64,000 nt of DNA from Alcanivorax sp. Its GTDB lineage: Bacteria > Pseudomonadota > Gammaproteobacteria > Pseudomonadales > Alcanivoracaceae. The position numbers were made by a program, and so were the translations under genes. The notes beneath the pieces are model-generated. The model did not search any database. It had not been told where the DNA came from and worked only from the letters and a program-made list of their open reading frames with translations. Shown here piece by piece: positions 36,295 to 46,355 of this stretch. Every line of letters begins with the position of its first letter. Within the stretch, counting starts at the first letter, position 1. Where the stretch lies: contig JAKUPL010000006.1 of NCBI GenBank assembly GCA_022449455.1, positions 62,001 through 126,000 on the forward strand, read 5' to 3'.

Positions 36295-37452
36295 ATGAAA
36301 AGAATGCTGAAACAGCTGGCCGCCGGCGCGGTCACCGCTCTCGGTCTGACCCTGGCCACCGTGCCGGCCCAGGCCGCCGATACCATCCGAATCGGTTCCT
36401 TCCTTTCTGTTACCGGACCGGCCTCCTTCCTGGGCGATCCGGAATTGAAAACCCTGGAACTCTACATCGACAAAATCAACGGCAGCGGTGGCGTGCTGGG
36501 CAAGAAGCTGGAGTTGATCCACTACGACGACGCCGGTGACGCCTCCAAGGCCCGTACCTTCGCCAACCGCCTGCTGCGCCAGGACCGGGTCGATCTGATC
36601 GTGGGCGGCTCCACCACCGGCGCCACCATGGCGGCGGTGCCGCTGATCCAACAGGCCGGCGTGCCGTTCATCTCCCTGGCCGGCGCCGAGACCATCACCA
36701 CACCGGTGAGAAAGTGGGTGTTCAAGACCCCGCAGTCCGACCGCCAAGCCGCGCGCCGGATCCTGATGGACATGAAGGACCGTGGCTTCACCAAGATCGG
36801 CCTGATTTCCGGCACCGGCGGCTTCGGCGCGTCCGGCCGCAACGTGACCAAGGAAGAGGCCGGCAACTTCGACATTGAGATCGTCGCCGACGAGACCTAC
36901 AACCCGAAGGACACCGACACCACCGCCCAGCTTACCCGTATCCGCAACACCGACGGCGTGCAGGCGATCCTGAATTTCGACTTCGGCCAGGGCCCGGCCA
37001 TCGTGACCCGCAACTACGCGCAGCTGGGCATCGAGATCCCCTTCTATCAGTCCCACGGCGTGGCCTCCGACAGCTTCCTGGAGCTGGCCGGTGACGCCGC
37101 CGAAGGCCTGCGCCTGCCCGCCTCCGCGCTGCTGGTGGCGGACAAGCTGCCGAAGTCCGACCCGCAGCACGACGTACTGAACCGCTATAAGAGCGACTAC
37201 GAAAGCCACTACAACGAGTCGGTATCCACCTTCGGCGCCTACGCCTACGACGGCCTGCAACTGGCGGTCCAGGCTCTGATGAAGGCTGGCGGCACCGATA
37301 AAGCCAAGGTGCGCGACGCCCTCGAGAACATCGACGGCGCCGTGGGCGTGACCGGCACCTACCGCATGAGCGCCGAGGACCATATGGGCCTCACCGCCGA
37401 ATCCTTCCGCATTCTCGAGGTGAAGGACGGCGGCTGGGCGCTGACGGAATAA
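36295..37452 (+). CDS. Branched-chain-type ABC transporter substrate-binding protein
   Basis: A 385-residue periplasmic protein with a signal peptide (about residues 1-28, cleavage after A-Q-A) and a LivJ-type type I binding fold: I-G-S-F-L-S-V-T-G-P-A-S-F-L-G, L-I-V-G-G-S-T-T-G-A-T and Y-D-G-L-Q-L-A. This branch often binds aromatic or aliphatic acids rather than amino acids. Beside paaX, with shared operator-like sequence, phenylacetate is a reasonable ligand; this is inferred. A hairpin separates it from the permease genes. Confidence 0.9.
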   Translation: MKRMLKQLAAGAVTALGLTLATVPAQAADTIRIGSFLSVTGPASFLGDPELKTLELYIDKINGSGGVLGKKLELIHYDDAGDASKARTFANRLLRQDRVDLIVGGSTTGATMAAVPLIQQAGVPFISLAGAETITTPVRKWVFKTPQSDRQAARRILMDMKDRGFTKIGLISGTGGFGASGRNVTKEEAGNFDIEIVADETYNPKDTDTTAQLTRIRNTDGVQAILNFDFGQGPAIVTRNYAQLGIEIPFYQSHGVASDSFLELAGDAAEGLRLPASALLVADKLPKSDPQHDVLNRYKSDYESHYNESVSTFGAYAYDGLQLAVQALMKAGGTDKAKVRDALENIDGAVGVTGTYRMSAEDHMGLTAESFRILEVKDGGWALTE

Positions 37453-37464
37453 GTCCTCACGCCT

Positions 37465-37491
37465 GATCGCGGCGGCGCCGCCGCCGCGATC
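37465..37491 (+). terminator. Attenuator-like hairpin after the binding-protein gene
   Basis: A perfect 12-base stem (37465-37476 / 37480-37491) with a 3-base loop and no T-run. Such hairpins often stabilise or boost binding-protein mRNA relative to permease genes. Confidence 0.5.
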
Positions 37492-37529
37492 TTCCCCGCC
37501 CTTCCCCCACGACCTTCCCGGGCAGAATC

Positions 37530-38405
37530 ATGTTCAGCGAGTTTTTCCAGTTCACCTTCTCGGGGGTCACCCTGGGCGCCATCTACGCGTTGGTGGCCCT
37601 GGGTTTCACCCTGATCTACAACGCCAGCCATGTGATCAACTTCGCCCAGGGCGAATTCCTGATGATCGGCGGCATGGGCACCGTGGTCCTGATGGACGCC
37701 GGCGTGCCGATCTATTTCGCCATTCCCCTGGCCATCGCCATGGCCGGCGTGGCCGGCATCCTGCTGCACCGCCTGGCCATCGCCCCGGCCAAGAACGCCG
37801 ACGTGGTCACGCTGATCATCATCACCATCGGCGCGTCCATTTTTCTGCGCGGGCTGGCGCAGGTGTTCTGGGGCAAGGAATACCACGCCCTGCCGAATTT
37901 CAGCGCCACCGAATCAATCAACCTGGGCGGCGCCATTCTGCTTACCCAGAGCCTGTGGATTCTGGGCATCGCCGCCGTGCTGGTCACCGCGCTGGGGCTG
38001 TTTTTTACCCGCACCGCCCTGGGCAAGGCGCTGCTGGCCACCTCCATGAACAAGGAGGCGGCCAGCCTGATGGGGATTAAAACCGGCGCCATTCTGATGA
38101 TGGCGTTTGGCATCTCCGCGGTGATCGGCGCCGCCGCCGGCGTGATCGTGGCGCCCATCACTCTGACCTCCTACGACATCGGCATCATGCTCGGCCTCAA
38201 AGGCTTTATCGCCGCCGCCATCGGCGGGCTGGGCAGCAGCACCGGCGCCATTCTCGGCGGCCTGTTGCTGGGCCTGGCCGAGGCCTACACCGCTGGCTAC
38301 ATCTCGTCGGACTACAAGGACGCGGTGCCCTTCGTGATTATCCTGGCGATTTTGTTCTTCCTGCCCAACGGTCTGCTGGGCAGCCGCGCCGTGGAGCGAG
38401 TGTAA
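37530..38405 (+). CDS. livH: Branched-chain-type ABC transporter permease LivH
   Basis: A 291-residue inner-membrane permease with about eight segments. A-I-Y-A-L-V-A-L-G-F-T-L-I-Y, H-V-I-N-F-A-Q-G-E-F and G-G-L-G-S-S-T-G-A-I-L-G-G are LivH marks. Its stop overlaps the livM start (TAATG), so the permeases are coupled. Confidence 0.92.
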   Translation: MFSEFFQFTFSGVTLGAIYALVALGFTLIYNASHVINFAQGEFLMIGGMGTVVLMDAGVPIYFAIPLAIAMAGVAGILLHRLAIAPAKNADVVTLIIITIGASIFLRGLAQVFWGKEYHALPNFSATESINLGGAILLTQSLWILGIAAVLVTALGLFFTRTALGKALLATSMNKEAASLMGIKTGAILMMAFGISAVIGAAAGVIVAPITLTSYDIGIMLGLKGFIAAAIGGLGSSTGAILGGLLLGLAEAYTAGYISSDYKDAVPFVIILAILFFLPNGLLGSRAVERV

Positions 38406-39411
38406 TGAGCGAAGCGATTCCGCAAAGCCCGTCCCGGGTCCGCGCCACCGCCAAATGGCCGGGGCTGACGGTGCTCGCCGTGGTGCTGCTGGTGCTGCCG
38501 TTTCTGGCCGGCAACGACTACCACTACGACCTGATGATCAAGATCGCCCTGACCGCCGGCGTGGCGGTGGGGCTCAATCTGCTGGTGGGCTACGCCGGCC
38601 AGATCAGCCTGGGCCACGCGGCGTTCTACGCCGCCGGCGCCTACGGCAGTGCCCTGCTGGTGCAACAATTCGAGCTTACCCCGGTGCCGGCCATGGTGCT
38701 GGCCGCGGCGGGCGTGGCCGTGCTCGCCTGGCTGGTGGGCAAACCGATCCTGCACCTGAAGGGCCACTATCTGTCCATGGCCACCCTGGGCCTGGGCGTG
38801 ATCGCCGCCATCGTCATTAACAACGAGGACCAGCTCACCGGCGGGCCGGACGGCCTGCCGGTGGCGCCGCTGAGCCTGTTCGGCCATGAACTCAGCGTGT
38901 TCGGCAGCTACGACCTGTTCGGTGTCGCCATTACCGGCACCCAGGTGTGGTACGGCATCGCCGCCGGCTTCCTGTTTCTGTCGGTGCTGTTCGCGCTCAA
39001 CCTGATCGACTCGCCCCTGGGCCGCGCCCTGCGCGCCCTGCACGGCTCGGAAATCGCCGCCCAGGTGGCCGGCGTGGACACCGGCAAATTCAAGCTGCGC
39101 GTGTTCGTGATCTCCGCCGTCTACGCCAGCCTGGCGGGCAGCCTGTACGGCTACTACGGCGGCTTCATCACCCCTAACATCGCCTCGTTCACCCACTCCA
39201 TCGAACTGATCACCATCGTCGTGCTGGGCGGCATGGCGTCCACCTACGGCGTGATCCTGGGCACCGTGATCCTGCTGCTGATTCCGCAGTTTCTGACCGG
39301 CTTCCAGGAGCTGGAGATGGTGCTGTTCGGCGCCATCCTGATGGTGGTGATGATCTTCATGCCGCGCGGCCTGGTGCCGACCATCGCCCGCCGCTTCCAG
39401 AAGGAGGCCTC

Positions 39412-39415
<4 letters not shown>
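38405..39415 (+). CDS. livM: Branched-chain-type ABC transporter permease LivM
   Basis: A 336-residue inner-membrane permease. G-L-N-L-L-V-G-Y-A-G-Q-I-S-L-G-H-A-A-F is the LivM signature, and G-G-M-A-S-T-Y-G-V-I-L-G-T lies near the C-terminus. A 20-residue polar N-terminus precedes the first segment. It ends in ATGA overlap with livG. Confidence 0.92.
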
Positions 39416-40193
<778 letters not shown>

Positions 40194-40197
<4 letters not shown>

Positions 40198-41012
40198 TCA
40201 CCACCGTGACCGCCGACCCGCAGACCCAGCAACGGGCGCGCCCGACCGACGACCCGCGGCCCGCCGGCGAGCGCGCGGACGGCACCGACGCCGCCCGTGG
40301 CACACCGCTGCTGGATCTGAAGGGTATCCGCACCGGCTATGGCCGCATCGAGGCCCTGCACGGCCTGGACGTGGCCATTCACCCTGGCGAAACCGTGGCC
40401 CTGGTGGGCGCCAACGGCGCCGGCAAGTCCACCCTGCTCAAGGTGATCTCCGGCCTGCAGCCGCTCACCGGTGGCACCGTGACCTTCGATGGCGAGAACC
40501 TGAACCGGCGCAAGGCCGCCGACCGCGTCCACCGCGGCATCGTCCAGGTGCCGGAGGGCCGCCAGGTGTTCGCCGGTCTGTCCGTGGAGGACAACCTGAT
40601 GCTGGGCGCCTTCAGCCGGCGCCGGGACAAGGGCGTGGCCGACGACCTGGAAGCCATGTACCGGCGCTTCCCGATCCTCAAGGAAAAGCGCCGCCTGCAC
40701 GCCGGCAATCTGTCCGGCGGCCAGCAGCAGATGCTGGCCATGGGCCGCGCGCTGATGGCGAAACCGCGCCTGCTGTTGCTGGACGAACCGAGCATGGGCC
40801 TGGCGCCGCTGATCATCGAGGAGATCTTCGGCATCATCACCGAGCTGAAACGCGAGGGCATCACCATCTTCGTGGTCGAACAGAACGCCTCGGAAGCCCT
40901 GGCCATCGCCGACCGGGGTTATGTGCTGGAGACCGGCGACATCGTCGCCACCGGCAGCGGCGAAACCCTGCTCAACGACGACAGCGTCAAGGCCGCCTAC
41001 CTGGGCGGCTGA
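40194..41012 (+). CDS. livF: Branched-chain-type ABC transporter ATP-binding protein LivF
   Basis: A 272-residue ATPase with Walker A G-A-N-G-A-G-K-S-T, signature L-S-G-G-Q-Q-Q-M-L-A-M-G-R-A-L and Walker B L-L-L-L-D-E-P-S-M-G-L-A-P. An N-terminal tail of about 38 polar residues (rich in Arg, Asp, Thr) is unusual for LivF, which normally starts near L-L-D-L-K. The ATG at 40194 is supported by the ATGA overlap, so the tail seems real. Convergent with pycR. Confidence 0.92.
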
Positions 41013-41039
41013 CCCGCCGCCCGGCCGCCCCTACACCGA

Positions 41040-41939
41040 TCAAGACGCGGTCAGCGCCCTGAAAAACGCCTCCGCCACCGGAGTAAGCTGCCGGGCGCGG
41101 GGGTGCACCACGCACCAGGAGCGCTTCAGGGGCAGCCCCTCCACGATCAGCGTCACCAGCCGGCCGGCTTCCAGGTCGTCGGCGCAGGCTTCCCGGGGCA
41201 GCACCGCCAGCCCCAGGCCGGCGCGCACGCCGGCTTTGATGGCTTCCAGGGAGCCCAGTTGCTGGCAGCGGCGCGGGCGCAGCCCACGGCTTTGGAACAG
41301 CGCCTCGAACACACGGCGGCTGCCGGAGCCGGGCTCGCGGACCAGCAGCGGAAACTCCAGAAAGCGGTTCAGGGACACATCCCCCACTCCGGCCAGCGGA
41401 TGGTCCGGCGGCGCCACCGCCACCAGCCGGTTTTGCCGGAACGGCACGAAGCTCAGGCGCCGGTCGTCCGGCACCAGCCCCATGATGGTCAGGTCGTAGC
41501 GATCCTCGCGCAGGCTTTTCAGGGCCTCGCCGTGGTTCATCACCTTCATGCGAACCTCCACCTCCGCATGGTGCCGGCAGAAAGCGGCGATCTGGTCGGG
41601 CATGAAGTACTGGGCGCTGGTCTCCACCGCCAGGGTCAGGGTGCCCTGCATCACCCCACGCAGTTCCGCCAGCTCCATTTCCGCCTGCCCCAGGCGCTGC
41701 ATCAGATCCTGGCCGGCGCGCCGCATGGCCTGGCCCGCCGGTGTCAGCGACAGCCGGCGACCCAGGTAATCGAACAGGGGCTCGCCGATCAGATCCTCCA
41801 GATTGCGCACCTGGGCGCTCACCGCCGGCTGGGTCAGGGCCAGTTCCTCGGCGGCGCGGGAATAGCTCTCCTGCTGGCACACGGTCAGGAAAATGCGCAA
41901 CTGGCGCAGGGTCAGGCGGCTGAGGTAGGCGGTACTCAT
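41040..41939 (-). CDS. pycR: LysR-family regulator PycR
   Basis: A 299-residue LysR protein with the HTH at about 8-67 (L-R-Q-L-R-I-F-L-T-V-C and P-A-V-S-A-Q-V-R-N-L-E) and a CysB/CbbR-like effector domain. It diverges from pycA-pycB, the arrangement of Pseudomonas PycR, so it is named by context. The 151-base divergent gap contains a perfect palindrome (41977-41990) as a candidate binding site. Confidence 0.85.
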   Translation of the reverse strand: MSTAYLSRLTLRQLRIFLTVCQQESYSRAAEELALTQPAVSAQVRNLEDLIGEPLFDYLGRRLSLTPAGQAMRRAGQDLMQRLGQAEMELAELRGVMQGTLTLAVETSAQYFMPDQIAAFCRHHAEVEVRMKVMNHGEALKSLREDRYDLTIMGLVPDDRRLSFVPFRQNRLVAVAPPDHPLAGVGDVSLNRFLEFPLLVREPGSGSRRVFEALFQSRGLRPRRCQQLGSLEAIKAGVRAGLGLAVLPREACADDLEAGRLVTLIVEGLPLKRSWCVVHPRARQLTPVAEAFFRALTAS

Positions 41940-41976
41940 AGGATCAATAAATCAGGGCCAGAAGGTAAGCGTGCAC

Positions 41977-41990
41977 TTACTTATAAGTAA
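41977..41990. promoter_or_regulatory. Candidate PycR binding palindrome
   Basis: TTACTTATAAGTAA is a perfect 14-bp palindrome in the AT-rich pycR-pycA gap. Confidence 0.45.
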
Positions 41991-42090
41991 TTGGTTATGT
42001 TGTGACATAGTAATATCAATTTCTTTATCCCGCCATTTTCCCGGTACCGTGCGGTCACTGACGCCCCCAGGGGCCCTCGGGAGACGCAGC

Positions 42091-43509
42091 ATGCCGATAA
42101 GAAAAATCCTCATCGCCAACCGCGGCGAGATCGCGGTGCGCATCGTGCGCGCCTGCGCCGAGCTGGGCATCCGCTCGGTGGCGGTGTTCACCGAGCCGGA
42201 CCGCTACGCCCTGCACGTAAAGCGCGCCGACGAAGCCTACAGCCTGGGCGACGACCCGCTCGCCGGCTATCTGAACCCGCACCATATCGTCAATATGGCG
42301 GTGCAAACCGGCTGCGACGCCCTGCACCCCGGCTACGGCTTTCTCTCCGAGAACGCGGAGTTGGCCGAGATCTGCGCCCAGCGCGGCGTGACCTTTATCG
42401 GGCCCTCGGCGGAGGTGATCCGGCGCATGGGCGACAAGACTCGCGCCCGCCAGGCGATGATCGAGGCCGGCGTGCCGGTGACGCCGGGCTCGGAGAACAA
42501 CCTGAGCGGCCTGGACGAAGCCCGCGCCGAAGCCGAACGGGTCGGCTACCCGGTGATGCTCAAGGCCACCTCCGGCGGCGGCGGTCGCGGCATCCGCCGC
42601 TGCGACAACGAGGACGAGCTGGCGCGCAACTACGAACGGGTGGTCTCGGAAGCCACCAAGGCGTTCGGCAGCGCCGATGTGTTCCTGGAAAAATGCATCG
42701 TCGACCCGCGCCATATCGAAGTGCAGATCCTCGCCGACGACCACGGCAATACCATCCACCTGTTCGAGCGCGACTGCTCGATCCAGCGCCGCAATCAGAA
42801 ACTGATTGAGATCGCGCCTTCCCCGCAGCTCACCCCGGAGCAGCGTACCTACGTGGGCGATCTGGCGGTGCGCGCCGCCGAGGCGGTGGGCTACACCAAT
42901 GCCGGCACCGTGGAATTTCTGTTCACCGGCAACCAGGTGTTTTTCATGGAGATGAACACCCGGGTGCAGGTGGAGCACACCATCACCGAGCAGATCACCG
43001 GCGTGGACATCGTGCGCGAACAGATCCGCATCGCCGCCGGGGAACAACTTGCCTACCGGCAAAGCGACGTGCGCCATCAGGGCTTCGCGTTGCAGTTCCG
43101 GATCAACGCGGAAGACCCGAAGAACAACTTTCTGCCCAGCTTCGGCCGCATCAGCCGCTATTACGCGCCGGGCGGCCCGGGGGTGCGGGTGGATACCGCC
43201 ATCTACACCGGCTACACCATCCCGCCGCACTTCGATTCCATGTGCCTGAAGCTGATTGCCTGGAGCCTGACCTGGGAGGACGCGCTGGAGCGGGCCAAGC
43301 GGGCGATCAACGACATGCGCCTGCAAGGGGTGAAAACCACCGCCCCCTATTACCTGAAGATTCTCGACGATCCCGGTTTCCGTAGCGGCCAGTTCGACAC
43401 CAGCTACGTGGACACCCACCCGGAACAGCTCGACTACTCCGAGAAGACCAAACCCGAAGAAATCGCGCTGGCCATCGCCACCGCGATTGCCGCTCATACC
43501 GGGCTTTAA
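42091..43509 (+). CDS. pycA: Pyruvate carboxylase subunit A (biotin carboxylase)
   Basis: A 472-residue ATP-grasp enzyme that carboxylates biotin on PycB. It starts I-R-K-I-L-I-A-N-R-G-E-I-A, has the Gly-rich lid K-A-T-S-G-G-G-G-R-G near residue 160 and E-M-N-T-R-V-Q-V-E-H near 290. AccC is similar, but pairing with a carboxyltransferase-biotin protein and pycR makes pyruvate carboxylase the better call. GGGAG precedes the ATG at 42091. Confidence 0.92.
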   Translation: MPIRKILIANRGEIAVRIVRACAELGIRSVAVFTEPDRYALHVKRADEAYSLGDDPLAGYLNPHHIVNMAVQTGCDALHPGYGFLSENAELAEICAQRGVTFIGPSAEVIRRMGDKTRARQAMIEAGVPVTPGSENNLSGLDEARAEAERVGYPVMLKATSGGGGRGIRRCDNEDELARNYERVVSEATKAFGSADVFLEKCIVDPRHIEVQILADDHGNTIHLFERDCSIQRRNQKLIEIAPSPQLTPEQRTYVGDLAVRAAEAVGYTNAGTVEFLFTGNQVFFMEMNTRVQVEHTITEQITGVDIVREQIRIAAGEQLAYRQSDVRHQGFALQFRINAEDPKNNFLPSFGRISRYYAPGGPGVRVDTAIYTGYTIPPHFDSMCLKLIAWSLTWEDALERAKRAINDMRLQGVKTTAPYYLKILDDPGFRSGQFDTSYVDTHPEQLDYSEKTKPEEIALAIATAIAAHTGL

Positions 43510-43525
43510 GCGCAGGAGATTCGCC

Positions 43526-45346
43526 ATGAATACCAACGCGAAAAACAGCAAGAAAATCGAAGTCACCGACGTGGTCCTGCGCGACGGTCACCAATCCCTG
43601 ATCGCCACGCGCCTGCGCACCGAGGACATGTTGCCGATCTGCGAACAACTGGACGCGGCCGGCTTCTGGTCCCTGGAGGTGTGGGGCGGCGCCACCTTCG
43701 ACGCCTGCGTGCGGTTTCTCAAGGAAGACCCTTGGGAACGGCTGCGGCAACTGCGCCAGGCACTGCCCAACAGCCGCCTGCAAATGCTGCTGCGCGGCCA
43801 GAACCTGCTCGGCTACCGCCACTACGGCGACGACGTGGTGGACGCCTTCGTGGAACGCGCCGCCGCCAACGGCATCGACGTATTCCGGGTGTTCGACGCC
43901 ATGAACGACCCGCGCAACCTGGAAACCGCCCTGCGCGCGGTGAAGGCCAACGGCAAGCACGCCCAGGGTACGCTCTGCTACACCACCGGCCCGGTGCACA
44001 CCCCGGAGCGTTTCGTGGCTCTCGCCCGGCGCCTCGCCGACATGGGCAGTGACTCCATCGCCATCAAGGACATGGCCGGCCTGCTGACCCCTTATGCCAC
44101 CGGTGAACTGGTGGCCGCCCTCAAGGACGCGGTGGACCTGCCCCTGTTCCTGCATTCGCACAACACCTCCGGGCTGGCGCCGATGTGCCAGCTGAAGGCC
44201 ATCGAGAACGGCGTGGACCACATCGATACGGCCATGTCGCCGTTCGCCGGCGACACCAGCCACCCAGCCACGGAGTCCATGGTGGCGGCCCTGAAAGGCA
44301 CGCCTTACGACACCGGGCTCGATCTGGAGAAGCTGCAGCCGATCGCCGACTACTTCCGCGAGGTGCGCAAGAAGTACCATCAGTTTGAAAGCGACTACAC
44401 CCGCGAGGACATCGGTGTGCAGGTCAACCAGGTGCCCGGCGGTATGATGTCCAACCTGGCCAACCAGCTGAAGGAACAGGGCGCCCTGGACAAGATCGAC
44501 CAGGTGTTCGCGGAAATCCCCCGGGTGCGCCAGGACCTGGGTTACCCGCCACTGGTCACGCCCACCTCGCAGATCGTCGGCACCCAGGCGGTGATGAACG
44601 TGCTCGCCGGCGAGCGCTACAAGACCATCACCAACGAAGTGAAGCGTTATTTGCTGGGCCACTACGGCGCCGCGCCGGCGCCGGTGGACACCACCCTGCA
44701 ACGGCGCGCCGTGGGCAACGAGGAGGTCATCGACCAGCGCCCGGCGGACCTGCTGCCCCGGGAACTGGACAAGCTGCGCCGGGACATCGGCGAGCTGGCC
44801 GGCAACGAGGAGGACGTGCTCACCTTCGCCATGTTCCCGGACATCGGCCGTGCCTTCCTGGAAGAACGCGCCGCCGGCACCCTCAAGCCCGAGCCGCTGC
44901 TGCCGCCGGACAGCGGCCAGGCGGCCGCCGAAGTGGCCGGCCAGCCCACCGAGTTCATGATCGACGTGCACGGCGAAACCTATCAGGTGGCGATCACCGG
45001 GGTGGGCCTGAAGGGCAGCGACAAGCGCCGCTTCTTCCTGACCCTGGACGGCATGCCCGAGGAAGTGATCTTCGAGCCGCTCAACGCCTACCAGAAAGGC
45101 GACGGGGAAGGCGGCCGCAAGCAGGCCGGCGGCCCCGGCGACGTGACCACCAACATGCCCGGCAACATCGTCGATGTGCTGGTGGCGGAAGGCGACGAAG
45201 TGAAAGCCGGCCAACCGGTGCTGGTGATCGAAGCAATGAAAATGGAATCCGAGGTACAGGCCCCCAGCGGCGGCACCGTGCAGGGCATCTTCGTCGCCAA
45301 GGGCGACCGGGTGACCCCCGGGGAAGTATTGATCGAAGTGCGCTGA
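43526..45346 (+). CDS. pycB: Pyruvate carboxylase subunit B (carboxyltransferase plus biotin carrier)
   Basis: A 606-residue protein. Residues about 10-290 are the HMGL-like carboxyltransferase barrel (V-V-L-R-D-G-H-Q-S-L; D-M-A-G-L-L-T-P, with metal-binding H-S-H-N-T-S). A PYC/OADA domain follows, and a biotinyl domain ends the protein with E-A-M-K-M-E, biotin on Lys572. It makes oxaloacetate from pyruvate to refill the TCA cycle. Oxaloacetate decarboxylase alpha is the close alternative, but the membrane beta and gamma subunits are absent. Confidence 0.92.
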   Translation: MNTNAKNSKKIEVTDVVLRDGHQSLIATRLRTEDMLPICEQLDAAGFWSLEVWGGATFDACVRFLKEDPWERLRQLRQALPNSRLQMLLRGQNLLGYRHYGDDVVDAFVERAAANGIDVFRVFDAMNDPRNLETALRAVKANGKHAQGTLCYTTGPVHTPERFVALARRLADMGSDSIAIKDMAGLLTPYATGELVAALKDAVDLPLFLHSHNTSGLAPMCQLKAIENGVDHIDTAMSPFAGDTSHPATESMVAALKGTPYDTGLDLEKLQPIADYFREVRKKYHQFESDYTREDIGVQVNQVPGGMMSNLANQLKEQGALDKIDQVFAEIPRVRQDLGYPPLVTPTSQIVGTQAVMNVLAGERYKTITNEVKRYLLGHYGAAPAPVDTTLQRRAVGNEEVIDQRPADLLPRELDKLRRDIGELAGNEEDVLTFAMFPDIGRAFLEERAAGTLKPEPLLPPDSGQAAAEVAGQPTEFMIDVHGETYQVAITGVGLKGSDKRRFFLTLDGMPEEVIFEPLNAYQKGDGEGGRKQAGGPGDVTTNMPGNIVDVLVAEGDEVKAGQPVLVIEAMKMESEVQAPSGGTVQGIFVAKGDRVTPGEVLIEVR

Positions 45347-45373
45347 TTCTTTCCCTTACGGGAACGACTCCAC

Positions 45374-45397
45374 CGGCGCCCGCCCGGGCGCCGTTTT
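45374..45397 (+). terminator. Terminator-like hairpin 1 after pycB
   Basis: CGGCGCCCG and its complement around 2 bases, then TTTT. Confidence 0.7.
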
Positions 45398-45400
45398 CAC

Positions 45401-45437
45401 CGCCGCGACGTTTGCCTTAACCGTCGCGGCGTTTTTT
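45401..45437 (+). terminator. Rho-independent terminator 2 after pycB
   Basis: 10-base perfect stem (45401-45410 / 45422-45431), 11-base loop, then six T. The T-run reaches the stop codon of the convergent DUF3592 gene. Confidence 0.85.
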
Positions 45438-46132
45438 CAGGATTCTTTCAGGAACGGCAGCTCCACGTGGTAGCGGCGCGGATCATCCGGTGCCACCCAC
45501 ACGGTGAGCGGTTGATTACCGAGCATCGGGCCCGGGTCGGCCCACAGCGCATCACTGCGAAACAGATGGGTCTCGCCACTCGCCGGGTCCCGCCATTGGC
45601 ACACGATCCGGTAAGGATGGCGATGGTTGATACTGATGGAATGATCCAGCACCACCTCCACCGGCTCGGCGGCCACCTTCCGGCCATGCTTGCGCAACCA
45701 GGCCACCTTGCGCGCCTTCCATCTCGGCCACAGCAGCAGGCCGCCGCCGACAAGGCACAGAATCACGCCCAATACGCCGGCGATCAACGGCGCGCCCCAT
45801 TGCGAAAAGAAACCTTGAAGACGAGCATCCTCGCTGTGCCCCGGTGCGTACAGCACCTCCACCCGCTCGCCCACATCATAGGCTGGCGGGCGGCTGCTCA
45901 TATTGGGCACGAACACCACGCTCCGACCATCCCGATCCCGAAAATGCACCTTGGGGCTGTACAGCACGCTCCCTTCACTGTCCCGCTTGGGCACCAGATC
46001 GGTGACCACGCCGGCGGCGGTCACCGCGGTCTCCAGAAAGCGCGCGCTGTTCCAGGCGGCGGTGCCGCCGCCGGCCAATGCCAGCACGCCGAACGCGAGC
46101 AGCCCGGCGCCCGCCACGGTGGTTACTTTCAT
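45437..46132 (-). CDS. DUF3592 domain membrane protein
   Basis: A 231-residue protein with hydrophobic segments at about 5-27 and 112-135. The part between holds the DUF3592 pattern (V-T-D-L-V-P-K-R-D-S-E-G-S-V-L-Y-S-P-K-V-H-F, Y-D-V-G-E-R-V-E-V-L-Y), and a second similar beta-rich segment follows the second helix. Function unknown in general. Stand-alone gene, convergent with pycB. Confidence 0.82.
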   Translation of the reverse strand: MKVTTVAGAGLLAFGVLALAGGGTAAWNSARFLETAVTAAGVVTDLVPKRDSEGSVLYSPKVHFRDRDGRSVVFVPNMSSRPPAYDVGERVEVLYAPGHSEDARLQGFFSQWGAPLIAGVLGVILCLVGGGLLLWPRWKARKVAWLRKHGRKVAAEPVEVVLDHSISINHRHPYRIVCQWRDPASGETHLFRSDALWADPGPMLGNQPLTVWVAPDDPRRYHVELPFLKES

Positions 46133-46355
46133 ACGGAATGCTCTCCCCGATTCATGCCTTGTTTCGTATCGTTGCCCTGGTGGTTCGAGCGCGGCACCTT
46201 ACCGGCTTACCCCGCGGGATGCCGAGCGGCAACGCACGAAAACGCGCCGTAAAGCAGGACCCGGAATCCACGGCAAAGAAAGTGCCACCGGTGTGTCACA
46301 CGGTTCCACTACTCTCCCGCGCTGATCCTTTACGCAGAAGCCATGGGAGCCGACC

